Shown here: positions 11,101-20,400 of the stretch, one piece after another
Layout of the letters: each line of letters starts with the position of its first letter
Position numbering within the stretch: the stretch's first letter is position 1
IMG/VR virus record: IMGVR_UViG_3300005605_000004
Span: 1 to 50,943 of that record
Reading direction: 5' to 3' (one strand)
DNA from: a virus
Length of the DNA stretch: 50,943 nucleotides
The notes under the pieces: generated by a model
Seen by the model: the letters and a program-made list of their open reading frames with translations, nothing else
Told to the model about the DNA's origin: nothing
Databases searched by the model: none
Position numbers and translations under genes: made by a program

Positions 11101-12472
11101 TGAAGCAGGTCTTACTTCAGTTACTGGTATTAATTCTCTACCTTTACATATGTCATCTGATCGTGACATTGTACTTGAAGCAATAATTCAAACTGGAACT
11201 ACTGGATTACCAACATCCAATATTGTAGATAATGGGTTTGATATGCCAATTGGCGTTGAGCAACCTGGCGGTGCAAATATTGTTTACATTGAACCAGATC
11301 CTGTTGAGATTGAAGGAGAGGGTGGTGTACTAAGAATCCAAGGTACTGCATCTTATGTCAAGGCAGAAATTCAGGATATTATAACTGCTAACACTATTTC
11401 TAGTGTAACTAAGGTAATTACTCAGACTCAGCAGATTGAGATTCCTAATAATGTAATTAGTAATATCAACTACTTTGAGAATGCTGCATACTTGCAGGTT
11501 GATCTTGACGTTGCTGATTCAGTTGCTTACATTGCAGACACTACCAAGTTTGCTCCTAATGGCAGATTGATGATTGGTAATGAAATTATCTTCTACAATA
11601 AGAAACTTTCTGATAGATTTATACAGTTAATTAGAGGTTACGAGAATACAACAGCGCAGTTCTGGTCTGCTGGTGCTTATCTAAGACAGATTGAGGATGT
11701 AACAGTTCTATCTGTTGCTATGGCATCCATCCAATCTGAATTTGATGTCACTATGGTGAGTGCATCATCTGCTGCAGGTGGATTTGAAAGAAGAGTACAA
11801 AGACAGATTTCTCCATCATCTGAACTAGCAATTACTAGGGGAGCTACAGAAGTTGTAATTACACCTCCACCAGGCGGTGTAGTTGACAGATATCAAGAAG
11901 TTGCATTCTTAAATGATCCTATCGCACAAAGAGTTGGTACTGGGGTAACTCTGGTTACTGGTGTGGGTGATAGGTATTATGTTACTCAAAGAAGTGGAAA
12001 CGAACAAGTAATCAGAAACCAATTGTTCAGTGTAACTAGTGACTATGTTGGAAATTATGCTATCACCAACGTTGGATATACTTTAGGTCACTATGATGGT
12101 ATCTTTAGTGATGGTATGGGATTATCTGGTATGACTATTGGAGAAGTCTCAACATTCTTTGGTGGTTTGACTATTGGAGATTTCAGTAAGAGGGGAGACT
12201 CACAGTACACATCTGCTGGAGACAAGTTCAATCTTGTACCTCCTTCAATCCAACAACCAGTTACTACTACAACTACTGTTGGTACAATACCTAATAGCAT
12301 AGCTGCGCTAAATACTGCATACTTTGCGGATTCTGGTTACTTATTCACCACTAGTGGATCAGTAATTCAATATGCATCTAAGACTGCTAATACTTTTGAT
12401 GGATGTACTCTGGTACGGGGTAATAACTCCATATCAAACGGGGATGAGTTGATTCCGTTCGCAATTTCCTAA
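2162..12472 (+). CDS. gp7: Giant gp7-type baseplate wedge initiator (3436 aa)
   Basis: Probable homologue of T4 gp7 (1032 aa), which nucleates the baseplate wedge. Residues 1-60 (FSKFVQKYYEAQ) and about 165-260 (FYKAKGTTSSIKFIF, then SLVGKKIVQT) resemble the C-terminal third of T4 gp7 (FYSTKGIEASYKFLF, then DLVGQTIYTA). The T4 segment DVIRFVHPVGF reappears only near residue 1830 (DLIKSTTHPAGF). The core is therefore split by about 1500 inserted residues. The insert holds GSGYT-like beta repeats (about 555-690), a YHYH-like segment (about 755-860, YDGNPIYGPFGY) and more beta repeats. The remaining 1600 residues contain two copies of a helical module (about 2030-2410), a Gly/Ser/Thr-rich linker near 2195, and beta repeats to the end. 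Five segments follow a G-x-E-x-I-x-Y...RG pattern. Position between gp6 and gp8 supports the assignment. It may also do fibre-like host-contact work. Confidence 0.8.
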   Translation: MPAVKTKRISTLIETQLPAFITDEYELFSKFVQKYYEAQEVQGGTLDIINNIQKYADINFYEQNILRQFAILDTSISSSDDTIVLEDATSFPKRNGYVRIDDEIIFYASRTDTELRECSRGVSGNTSLGDLYESTSFTTTVAGAHAAGQKVHNVSNLFLYALVKNFESQYLGSFPEKYLRGEVDKRTLIKNIQKFYKAKGTTSSIKFIFNTVVAKSTDNKPEVYKPRDFTYKSSEADWTNVYALKCKVVSGDVKSLVGKKIVQTATEEYGYADSTIDNVFADGTSDGEVIYNIVLAPETVNGAFEVSTKTKLGKTLSGTAISGDRIDVFSTIGWGKTGSVLIGDETITFSSKNVTQFIIDERTAQTALPHAVGSSVYKPVTISGPGVVLLTLGVVYNLQPSDAQPYSAIGDKIQISNPGFETSDSKIVQTGTNQTRWLLSSGAAVDVPTLPSVTSSLDQVSTNVSAIFEDEQYYYITSSSYPSHKILDGSTVNEEVLDQKLLRIIRKQATRTTEEYKTPRKDIGIGLNGVPFYSYKDPESVRFGKLEEIKIDVRGTGYATPPFVLVDQVPNKARAILAGQVVERIIVDTQDIFPRTPDITITSGRNASVSAVVTGGKVTSLVINTGGEFYSSAPLIRIRDNAGRGRFAEYTSIVNTDGVITGFDKISEGNFYNQATVIVDVIPVGNSATGIPLLKEWNFNRFEKLENELDTEYGYIFPNYNNVLEYGYGYAANPKALRVALSDNINSAGTEPATKTHSPIIGFAYDGNPIYGPFGYENPLDSTSSIVRMTSSYAINGSRSNGPSLTTYSLGTFVNDYTYTHKSGTLDQNNGRFTITPDFPKGTYAYFITIDSNQVPQYPYLLGENFYSLPVDSNYNSNINQDDIPKNSRRFYQAGMQRNGEGVIAQIAEVKQGNVEEVNVLDSSANFSINSQVYFDNKGTEGSEVEAIVNSVKGKNVSYLECKEDRVVKLTTIQIAYLFADDTLNQPSSGASGSIVGTVKNDNTIVLRNVNGTFDETGTFSATIKTFTILLDERSSYTKGAILSLTDGVNLPIAKGEVLEGTNSQNVVEIKVTEGTWIINDDYFLQSDDLFNTSGTKVVRLTSLSDALEPFDVNQRVALIETTEPHGLGIEDRVTIDINPDDTTKTKTYYLRKRLYQEAILVPPSNKSAIDFTGIGRYEILNGGADYTAGTYTGVAFTSGSGTGATATFTVSDAGIVSGIQIQDAGSGYARGDYLGVDDEDLVRSGASQSTARFQIYVGHVGVPAGGTKVTVKSALGFAANDLIKIGNEVLKIESITGSDLFVSRGQEGTNDVDHFDGQEVVLHKPQYNFTANYQIFNGSNSGYIQSYDPATNKIEILYDYGTLKSTANEVVLSSSFFDGSNPQRLVRVNSAEDVVYNFEFSEDNSTFVPNPNIDLQEFYKYKFDTSHSSLTGTYFDISPSNNYNLITVEKTETTVLPGNAGSYTDVKFGFGSRLAANNYQTKRGTDFTNFYYFDKKNVVNSENAFFKIITDPLQGTKTLNYVTPNRFVYDVTRSPLWDGSGSISYTTTGQFAIGKINTTQIINLGLNYKKVPVIVGVDPTADYRAEATVKFDVATKTITGVEITNKGSNYVNPKVFITNGDGSDARFNVLVRNGEIASITVDKIGKGYTFAPEIIIVEGEVEAYVESTSIGVPKSVNLTTNGGAFHLDKTVSSTFSSNYIVAVKNINGKFSIGETVLQKINNVEVFRATVTEWRFGSNLLKLANVQGIIRENISIESLRFPVDAIVSKVFVSTFKEQISSFYDNLGYYTSDRGKLGVSNQKIIDSFFYQDYSYVVKSKTSIEQWRDLIKSTTHPAGFKLFGQVDVEATASSEMPVETPKASHFSVIQLWDPEKNKITVENTSRIVTQTVQTVENQRIRKAFGTAAPSEFLFNEVRTFELSLAAPFDGYIDTDGRLQGTTQFQVLVDGSPYTLSSTYGTIITLDGVIQEPGAAYTISGDQITFSNSPLGDGTKNGSDYKGVTFYGKVFQFKDAQYNTRYLKKIRNIFQRSGTWIDAANQIERNIDFITNETIGYGKATYSTLDWTTKQDDYERNIKAILDAYQHDLRFGGNIKTIDYSSIFNSSSEYLYIQNNKTKSIDIFEYATRLAKLAIRNWDYIDIGITYNQGSTTMTVSSTKDLAVGLFVNSGRGYPTGTKIVSIDSETQVTLNNAALANSGGGGGAPTGTTSLSGTASTGAIATSTGAVSPGNTFSLPPGVTVSVPSSFSGTTQASFSWSGLNKGMFYKAGQLIDVNRAYIISESLSWAQTQYPSLNWGTIETKCGRDIGLILDAYVYHLKQGGNFKIIEAAQLYYKSKEYPYGEELSYITGSLTETIATFSYAKDLMIQAMRNQLPTTDPDALVDSVSPVCAEVESTLNTYHGIVNTILTEGKGLVEKTKQNSNKSGNWTLDVSYSNYNILGDPSLPTNECAIVVSAMNSLFDNLDDVIREESVTRSLPDYIDGENKEFELYWDDNTEVNTEKDEDLFLTINAVLQRSKFTENYPLQDSYWIDRTVIPNKIKFDVAPIWDQDLGAKTIGEPTAVEKVVGIGVGNYKRLTIDFNLVDGVRNGPFLILDVEDNTVQSIESEDSMYVFLDGILQVKGKSYTVSGPNITFTNSIKKEHNVDIRYLYGRDVGQVLNIYDFAPDSYFAQGTFSFTAATPILDQLLGYAWMGDAIGTPIHCWQQRANGTYNLIGELKNPIRSGNNVAFELKCHNPVIESDLDFTFSVRGYYDRTNVIVDGDITNQTLTFNKDDANRKLLKDDNGLWSGTFYGRTYKPPFVYLANSDKIRVEGEEGFREIKRLPTEAISKDGRPNEQTSDDIFGTVSIETYTGITRGEGLSVVAIIENGSVTKLTWNQRSYDPITQPTAYQYFTPPILKFETLDGNGGGARANVLVSKGQVISVDLVTGGSGYTTAPRVITTRRFDILKERDIGVSLINIGINPFVETGGMTAFSVVSEIDEAGLTSVTGINSLPLHMSSDRDIVLEAIIQTGTTGLPTSNIVDNGFDMPIGVEQPGGANIVYIEPDPVEIEGEGGVLRIQGTASYVKAEIQDIITANTISSVTKVITQTQQIEIPNNVISNINYFENAAYLQVDLDVADSVAYIADTTKFAPNGRLMIGNEIIFYNKKLSDRFIQLIRGYENTTAQFWSAGAYLRQIEDVTVLSVAMASIQSEFDVTMVSASSAAGGFERRVQRQISPSSELAITRGATEVVITPPPGGVVDRYQEVAFLNDPIAQRVGTGVTLVTGVGDRYYVTQRSGNEQVIRNQLFSVTSDYVGNYAITNVGYTLGHYDGIFSDGMGLSGMTIGEVSTFFGGLTIGDFSKRGDSQYTSAGDKFNLVPPSIQQPVTTTTTVGTIPNSIAALNTAYFADSGYLFTTSGSVIQYASKTANTFDGCTLVRGNNSISNGDELIPFAIS
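4425..4740 (+). other. YHYH-like domain inside the gp7 homologue
   Basis: Residues about 755-860 of the giant gp7 show the order expected of YHYH (PF14240) domains: FAYDGNPIYGPFGY, then a DYTYTHKSGTLDQNNGRF segment, then D-F-P-K-G-T-Y followed by a short beta tail. The name-giving Y-H-Y-H is degenerate here: it reads Y-A-Y-F, so the histidine is lost. The function of the domain is not established. Confidence 0.65.
8249..9385 (+). repeat. Two copies of a helical module in gp7, also found in the giant fibre
   Basis: Copy A (8249-8578) runs from W-I-D-A-A-N-Q-I-E-R-N through a D-x-x-x-x-I-x-A-I-L-D-A-Y segment and D-L-R-F-G-G-N to A-I-R-N-W. Copy B (about 8953-9385) has the equivalent C-x-R-D-I-x-L-I-L-D-A-Y, L-K-Q-G-G-N, Q-A-M-R-N and then C-A-E-V-E-S-T-L-N-T. 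The two are divergent copies of one mainly alpha-helical unit, joined by a Gly/Pro/Thr/Ser-rich linker (about 8745-8930). Matching units lie at 31024-32124 in the 3914-aa protein. Confidence 0.7.
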
Positions 12473-12479
12473 ATATTGC

Positions 12480-12487
12480 TATAAATA
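12480..12487 (+). promoter_or_regulatory. Late promoter octamer TATAAATA upstream of gp8
   Basis: Exact match to the T4-like late promoter element read by the phage sigma factor gp55. It lies 43 bases before the gp8 ATG in the only gap of this part of the window. A second overlapping AT-rich run (ATAAATAA) follows directly. Confidence 0.75.
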
Positions 12488-12530
12488 TAAATAACTCAAG
12501 GCACTTACACTACGTCGGAACAGAAAAACA

Positions 12531-14345
12531 ATGGCTGCTATTATTTCAGATAAGTTTAGGATTTTCAATGCTAAACAATTTTTAGAATCTCTCACTGAAG
12601 GTCCTAATGATACAAGTGCGGAACGATCTAGGATGTACTTCTTTGTGGGTCGTCCACAACCATGGAAAGGGTACTTAGAAGTTCACACACAAAATTCCAC
12701 AGCGTTTGTAGTAGGTAACGAAGTGTACATTGGAACGTATGGTTCCACCGCTTTCCGCGCCACAGTTGCTGCAGTTTATGATAGTGCCCTTCTTTTGACC
12801 GACGTTTTTGGTAGCAACGGTGTTAATTCTGCTCCTCCTCTTGGTTCTGCTTTAAAAGGTAGAACTGGCGGTTCTGGCGGTTCTGACACAGGTGCCACAG
12901 CAGTTTCTGGTGTATATCGTTACGCTACTGAAGATGTTCCACCTCTTCCTCTTGATAACCAATCAGAGAAAAGAGGACTTTACGACGAGTTAGTTGCCGC
13001 AAAACGTATTACTGATTCTTTTGCAAGAACAGTTATCCGTCGTTACAACTGGGATCTAGTTGCTAACCCTAAGTTTGATATGTGGAAACCTGACTATTCT
13101 GCTACTCCTGGTGGCGGTGGTCAAATTGGTAAGCAAACTGCAACAGGTGCTTCAAGCATTGCAGATGCTAAGTTCTATGTAATGAACTCATCTTACGAAG
13201 TATTTAAGTGTCTTTATAACGGAGAGAATCCTTCTAACACTACTGGTCAGAACGCAACTGAAGAACCAACTACTGCAGGTGGTAACTATGCTTCTGCTAC
13301 TGGTCTCTACACTGAGACAACTGGTGCTGGTTACATTTGGAAGTATATGTACACCATCCCTACTGATGATGTACTGAAGTTCCTTTCTTCTGACTTCATG
13401 CCAATCGTTCTTTCTAACAACGCTTCTAGACAAGCAGTTGTAGCTCTTGCTACTGCTGGTGCTACTGACGTTGCTTTGATTGAGAACGCTGGTTCAGGTC
13501 TTCCTGCATCACAAACTCTATACACATCTATTAAAGGTGATGGAACAAGTGGTATTGTTAAGTTTGTAACAAACGGTTCTGGTACAATTACATCCGCTGA
13601 GATTCAAGCTCGTGGATCAGGTTACACTTATACTAATGTTTTATTTGCTAACGGTAACCTCTTCTCTGATGCTGGTCTAAGCAGTGCAGTAGCTACTGGT
13701 GGTTCTGCTGTTGGTGCTATTGAAGTTGTTCTTCCTACTGCTGGTGGACATGGTTCTGACCATGAGACAGAACTTAATGGTAAGCGTGTTATGACTAACA
13801 TTCGTCTTACTTATTCTGAAGGTCAAGGTGACTTCCCTGTAGATAACGACTTCCGTCGTATCGGTATCATTGCTGATCCTTATGACTATGGTACAACAAC
13901 TTTCGCAACTTCTGACACACTATCTGGTCTAAAATCTCTTAAGATTACTGGTGCTTCTGCAGATTTCTCTGTTGACGAGAAAATTACTCAGACTGTAACT
14001 GGTGGTACTGCACAGGGTTCAGTTGTTTCTTGGACACTTGATAGTGGTTCTACAACTGCTGGTGTTCTTAAGTATATCCAAACTACTGATGCACACACTG
14101 ATCAAGGTGTTGTAAGAGCATTTGAGAGCAATGGTTCTAATGCTATTAGTGGAGAGACTTCTACCGCTTCTGGTAACGTAGATACTTCTTATAGTTCTGC
14201 ACTACTAGGTGTCACTTTCGCAAGTGGTTTAGCTAACCCAGAGATCGAAAATAACTCTGGTAATGTGATTTACGTAGAGAACCGTCGTCTCATTACTCGT
14301 GCTCCTGACCAAATTGAAGACATCAAACTAGTCATCGAGTTCTAA
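12531..14345 (+). CDS. gp8: Baseplate wedge protein gp8
   Basis: Homologue of T4 gp8 (334 aa), the wedge subunit that binds gp7 and gp10. The C-terminus VIYVENRRLITRAPDQIEDI matches the T4 gp8 end MIYMENRPPIIMAMDQTEEI almost position for position. The N-terminus (SDKFRIFNAKQF...YFFVGRPQPW) matches the T4 opening (TSKFRTEKMLNF...FITFGRSEPW). The middle keeps G-Y-I-W-K-Y-M-Y-T-I-P, the equivalent of T4 GYVWEYLFEIP. At 604 aa it is nearly twice the T4 length. The extra residues are a Gly-rich insertion near residues 110-125, a GSGYT beta module near 300-380, and a module of the type V-D-E-K-I-T-Q-T-V-T-G-G-T near 480-545. It has its own late promoter and is followed by a terminator. Confidence 0.92.
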   Translation: MAAIISDKFRIFNAKQFLESLTEGPNDTSAERSRMYFFVGRPQPWKGYLEVHTQNSTAFVVGNEVYIGTYGSTAFRATVAAVYDSALLLTDVFGSNGVNSAPPLGSALKGRTGGSGGSDTGATAVSGVYRYATEDVPPLPLDNQSEKRGLYDELVAAKRITDSFARTVIRRYNWDLVANPKFDMWKPDYSATPGGGGQIGKQTATGASSIADAKFYVMNSSYEVFKCLYNGENPSNTTGQNATEEPTTAGGNYASATGLYTETTGAGYIWKYMYTIPTDDVLKFLSSDFMPIVLSNNASRQAVVALATAGATDVALIENAGSGLPASQTLYTSIKGDGTSGIVKFVTNGSGTITSAEIQARGSGYTYTNVLFANGNLFSDAGLSSAVATGGSAVGAIEVVLPTAGGHGSDHETELNGKRVMTNIRLTYSEGQGDFPVDNDFRRIGIIADPYDYGTTTFATSDTLSGLKSLKITGASADFSVDEKITQTVTGGTAQGSVVSWTLDSGSTTAGVLKYIQTTDAHTDQGVVRAFESNGSNAISGETSTASGNVDTSYSSALLGVTFASGLANPEIENNSGNVIYVENRRLITRAPDQIEDIKLVIEF

Positions 14346-14364
14346 ACGAAAATAAATAACTATA

Positions 14365-14396
14365 AATCCCCTGAGATAACTTGGGGGATTTTTTTT
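14365..14396 (+). terminator. Rho-independent terminator after gp8
   Basis: AATCCCC (14365-14371) pairs with GGGGATT (14384-14390) around a 12-base loop and is followed by a run of T to 14396. It ends the baseplate wedge transcript just before a fresh late promoter. Confidence 0.85.
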
Positions 14397-14401
14397 ATCT
14401 C

Positions 14402-14409
14402 TATAAATA
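14402..14409 (+). promoter_or_regulatory. Late promoter octamer TATAAATA upstream of the DUF4815 protein
   Basis: Exact late-promoter octamer, preceded by C, six bases after the terminator T-run and 36 bases before the ATG at 14446. Confidence 0.75.
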
Positions 14410-14445
14410 CTAAGGACAAAGAATGCTAGTATTTGGCGGAAAACG

Positions 14446-17400
14446 ATGCCACAGAAGACGAACTTAAATGTAAGCCCTTATTATGAGGACTTCGACGCAA
14501 GTAAGAATTTTTATAAGATTCTATTCCGTCCTGGTTACTCTATTCAGGGTAGGGAATTAACACAAGTTCAATCTATTCTACAGAATCAGGTTGAAAGTTT
14601 TGGTAAGTATGCCTTTAAGCAAGGTGAACTAGTAATTCCTGGCGAGGTAGGTCTCAACACAAAATTAGATTACGTAAAACTATCGTCTGTTTCTGAGGTT
14701 GCTGTCTCGGAAGGAGACGATATTGTTTATAAGAAATATGATATTACACAACTAGTCGGTCAACAACTGATTGGTTTAACTTCTGGTGTCAAAGCTACTA
14801 TTCTCGCAACGACTTTAGCAACAGAATCTGCCGCTGATACATTGTATGTTAACTACATCAATAGTGGTAGTTCTAACACAGAACCAACCTTCCGCCAAGG
14901 TGAAACTTTAGAAGTTGTTGATGGTGTTAATACACCACTTCTAGTTGTTGGTACAGATGGTAGTGTTCTACCTACTAGTATTTTAGTAACTAATCCAGAC
15001 ACAGGAGAAACTACTTCTCTAGAAAGTTCTGCTATGGGTTATGGTTCTGCTATTAAAGTAGAAGAGGGTATTTACTTTGTCAATGGTTACTTTGTTCGTT
15101 GTAATCAAGAGCTACTAGTTATTGATGAATATTACAACAAACCATCTGCAAAAATTGGTTTTACAATCAAAGAAGAAATTGTAACTCCAGAAGAAGATGC
15201 ATCATTATATGATAATGCAATTGGTTCTTCCAACTATACTGCACCTGGCGCACATAGATTAAAAATCTCTTTAACGTTAAAAGAGTTTGCTTTAAATGCA
15301 ATTACTGATAAAAACTTTATTCAACTTCTTACTGTTTCTAGAGGACAAGTACAAAGTAAGATTTCTACTACAGACTTTAGTGTTTTAGAACAAACTCTAG
15401 CACGTAGAACTTATGATGAGTCTGGTGATTATGTTGTTGACAACTTTTCTATCGATGTCAGAGAGTGGGCACAAAAAGATAGCAACAAAGGTCTTTATAG
15501 TGTAGATGAATTTGGTCTTTACAATGGATATGATGTTGGCACATCTGCTAGAAAGATGGTTGCTAGTATTGGTCCTGGTAAAGCATATATTAAGGGTTAT
15601 GAGATTGTTAATAAAGAAACCAAGTATCTAGAAATTAACAAAGCTAGAGAAAGTCTTTCTTCTGATAATGTAACTCTCAAATCAAGAGGTCTTCCTTCTT
15701 ACAGCATTACCAATGTATATGGTAGTGTACCTTTAAACAAAGAAGGATCTGATCTTACTGCATATCCAGATGTATTTTTATACAGTACATTTAATGATGG
15801 ATCTATTGGTCTTAATAATACAGAACTTTCAACAGATCATAGACAAACAATTGACAGAAGAGGAAAATCATTCTCTGCAAATGATGGTATCAAAACTATT
15901 ACTGTACAGATTACAAGTCCAAACACTCTTATTGGATCTGTAACAGATGCAACGTTCCAAACTCAATTTGGTGAATTGTATTATGTTAAAACAAGAAGTG
16001 ATGTAGGAACACCAACTGCTATTGGATCATTTAAAACTCTTTCTTTTGCTACTACAAACAAACCACTTATTAATGCATCTGCATCTGTTCAATTTTTAGA
16101 GCTAACTGTATTTGGTCCTAAGAATGAATTGGAGTTATTATTAATTGAATATGATCTTTCCGATACTGAAAATCAGAGAAAAATTTATTTAACTGAAGCA
16201 GATGCTGCTTCAGCAGGAACTCAATTTGGTCATGTTGTAGATTACAGTAGTACAATTACTCCTATTATTGGTAAAGTAAAACCCAACAATTTCTTCTTAA
16301 AGAAAAGAGGTTCTGGTTTTAATTCTGATTCTGATATTGTCCTTTCTAAAGGTCGTTTAGCTGCTGGAACTGGTGCATACAATACAACATTTGGAATCTC
16401 TTATTTTGATCCTCAGTTCTTTACTAAAATTATTTTAGAATCGACACCATCTGGTTATGATGAAGGTAAGTACGTATTTGGTGTAGATAGTGGAGCATAT
16501 GGTGTTGTAGAAGGAACTCCTTCAGGTGTATACAGCACAGGAAATATTTTATTCATTAAGACATTATCTGGTAGATTCTTATCTGGAGAAACAATCAGAG
16601 ATGAGGATGGTAATACTGTAAGAATTGCTAGAGAAAATACTATCTCTCATTTTATTGTACAGAATAGAGGTCTTGGATATGCAGATGGTGTATCACTTTT
16701 AATTAATGGATTAGAATATGATAGTTCAAAAATTGAATTACTAAAGAGTGTTGATGGAAAAGTCTACAAAGCATCAATCAAAAATAGAAATGCTGTTAAT
16801 GTAGAATATGCACAACCACCAGCTGTAACAGTTAAGAATCCAGATTCTGCAGGAGCTCCTAATTCTGGAGCTGCTGTTGTACCTGTTCTTTATAGAGACA
16901 CAGTTACTACTTACACTCCACAGAATGTTAAGTCTCTTGGTTGTTCATACGGTTCAGGAAATTCAAATAGTTTCTCTGCAGACGTTGTAATTGATAGTCA
17001 AACTTATTCAGAAATCAAGACTGTAACAAATTATACATTCTTTGGTTCACAAGGTTCTTCCTTTGTTGAATCTACTAGCTTCAGTGCTGACGCATCAACT
17101 GCTGTACAACAAGGAGATCTAATTCAATTCTCTGATGATGACAACAACTTAGTTCGTGCAGTTGTTCAATATGCTACACAACAAGAAGGGGCATATAAAT
17201 CTAGAATTTATATCGATACTGCTCTACCAAATTCTGTAACTAATGCAAGTATTGTAAGATTGCGTCCAAAGGTAGACAATTCTACAAGTGGCACACTTCT
17301 ATTCTCCACTGGAAGCAAGCAGGTTTCTCAAGTTTCTGCTGGTGGTGATGACACTAAGATCAAATATTACTTCCGTAGAGATTTTGTAACTACGGCATCT

Positions 17401-20400
17401 AGTGGTGGTGGTATTATTACGTTTGCTGCACAGTTACCATTTGGTACACAAAGGTTTGCTGCATTCAGTGAAGAAAATGTAATGATCACTGTTATTGATC
17501 CAGGTGACGCACCTGATATTGTTAAGGGTGATATCATTTACTTAGAAGAAGATGATGTAGAAATTACTTCTGCTACTGATACTGCTAGTGGATTAACATC
17601 TGGTAGTATTAGTCTACAGCTACCATCAACATATTTTGGTACTATTCCTAATAATGGAACATATCCAAAACTTAAGTTGACTGCAACTCTAGAAGTTGAG
17701 AATGCAAAACCAAGACTTAAAACTGTAGTAAGAAATAAGAGAATCACAGTTACATCTGCTGGTGATCGTGTTGTACCATTAAGAGGTACTGATTATGATA
17801 CAGATGTTGTAGAAATTCTATCATACTCTGATGCATTTAAACTCAAGTATGTCTACGAAGGAACTTCATCCCAACCACCTCAGATTGATACTGCTGGAAA
17901 CCTAATTTCTGGTACTGATGTAACTAGCAGATATACATTTGATGATGGTCAAAGAGATACAATCTATGATGTTTCTCGTATCGTTCTAAAACCAGGATTT
18001 GAAGAAACTACTGGTCAACTTGTAATTGCATTTGATTATTTTGAGCATTCACAGGGAGATTTCTGTACAATTGATAGCTACTTACATGAAGCAGGTGTTT
18101 CTGAAGACGAAATTCCTACATTCAATTCTTCTGTTCTTGGTATTACAGAACTCAAGAATGTTCTTGACTTTAGACCGAAGGTAGATAGCACTGCTATCAT
18201 TCCTGGTTTCCTTGATACTTCTACACTAGAAAGGACAGAAGGATCCTTTGCTGGTTCTGGAGCAATTATTACTAGTAGTCCTGCTTCTGATCTAAACTTG
18301 GAGTACACTTTCTCCTTTAGTCAGGTTCAATACTTGGATCGTATTGATGGTATTTTCCTAGATCAAAAAGGAGACTTTATTGTTAAAGAAGGAAACTCAT
18401 CTCTTAACCCATCTAAACCAGATCCTATTGAGGATGCTGTTCCTCTCTTCTATGCATACATTCCTGCATTTACAAAGACCAGCAAGGATGTAAGAATTAC
18501 ACCAGTTGATAACCGTCGTTACACAATGCGTGACATCGGTAAACTAGAGAAGCGTATTGAGCGTCTTGAGTATTATACTACACTTAGCATCCTAGAGCAG
18601 CAAGCTCTTAATATGCAAGTTAAGGATGAGATTGGTCTAGACAGATTTAAATCTGGATTCTTTGTTGATAACTTTGAAGCACATAGAGTTGGTAATCTTG
18701 GATCTCTCGATTATCGTTGTGGTATTGATTCTCAACAATCTGTATTACGTCCACAGTCTAAAGAAGATTCTGTTAATCTCGTAGAAGTTAATACTAGAGA
18801 AGATCAGAGATCAGTTTCTGGTTACAAGAAAAATGGTAATATGGTAACTCTACCATACTCTCCACTATCTCTATTAGGAAATAATTTTGCTTCTGGAAAA
18901 TTAAATCCAAATCCATTTGTTGTTCTCCAATATGTTGGTGACAGTGATCTTTCTCCTGCTATCGATCAATGGTATGATCAAAATGAAGAACCTGTAGTTG
19001 TTGACACAAACACAGATCTCTTCAATATTTTCTTAGCTAAGGAAAATGTAAAAGAAAGTTTCTCAAGTCTCTACAACTCTTTTGTAGTTAACTGGGTTGG
19101 AACATCTTCCTCGTTTACTTCAATCAATTCTTTAGGTGGAATTAATTCACAGGTAGCAACTACTTCTGTTACATCAGCATCTGTTGGTAGTTCTTCTAAT
19201 ATTAGTCCTAAAAATAATGATGTAGGTAAAGGTGTACAAACTAAATCTGTTGGAGATAATATTGTTTCTACATCATTAGCTTTCTATACTAGAAGTCTTC
19301 CTATCAAATTTAAAGTTGGTAGGATGAAACCCAATACTAAGATCTATGTGTTCTTAGAAGGTAGAGATATTACTCGTTGGGTTAATCCTGATTTAAGATA
19401 TACTGGTATTGCTGGCAATTCATTGTCTGCATTCAATGGTGAAATTACTACGGATGAGTATGGTAATGCATCTGGTTTAATTATTATTCCTGCTGGTAAA
19501 CCACCAACAGAAAATGCGACATGGACTGGAGATATTGATACTGTATCATATGATGCAGATGGACAAGAATTAAACTTTACTACTGGTGAACTAACATTTA
19601 GATTCACTTCTAGTGCAACTAACGAATCAAAACTAGGTGTAGATTCTTATACTGAAGTCAAGTATTATGCTACTGGTATTTTACCAGAGAGTCCTTCTAG
19701 TATCGTATCTACAAAACCATCTATATTCAAATCTAACGAAGGTGTACAGTTTATTTCAAGTAATACTGATAATCCTATTAAACCAAATCCACTAGCTCAA
19801 ACCTTTAAGGTTGAGAATCTAGATGGTGGTTGTTTCATTACTGGAGTCGATCTCTACTTTAATAAGAAGAGTACAAACATACCAGTCAAAACATACATTA
19901 CTAATGTAGATGCAGAGAAACCTGCTAAGAATATTGTTCCTGGTTCTGAGAAGACTTTATCACCAAATACTTTCCTTAAGTGTTTTGCTAGTGGAAATAT
20001 GTCAGTTATGAAGGGAGAAAATGTAACTGGTGCATCTTCTGCTGCTTCTGGTCCTATTCTTAAAATCTTTGATAAGAACAATGTAGAACTAGTAGCTAGT
20101 GCTTCTGGTAAGTATAGTTTAACAAATGAGCAAGTATACACTGTTGTCCTTAGCAACCATAATGGCAAATCATTCTTACCGAATGAAGATTTACTTATTC
20201 CATCTGTAACTCTTTATAATGCAACAGATGGCACAGATTTCATTCTTTCTATTGCAAAAGATAGTGGTAAGTTATCTGATATTAGAGTTACAAATCCTGG
20301 TTTAAATTATGATAGTGCAATTTTAACTATTGAAAGTCCACAACTTCCTGGTGGTTCTACTGCTACTGCAAGAATTGAAGTGTCTGGTGGTAGGATTTAC

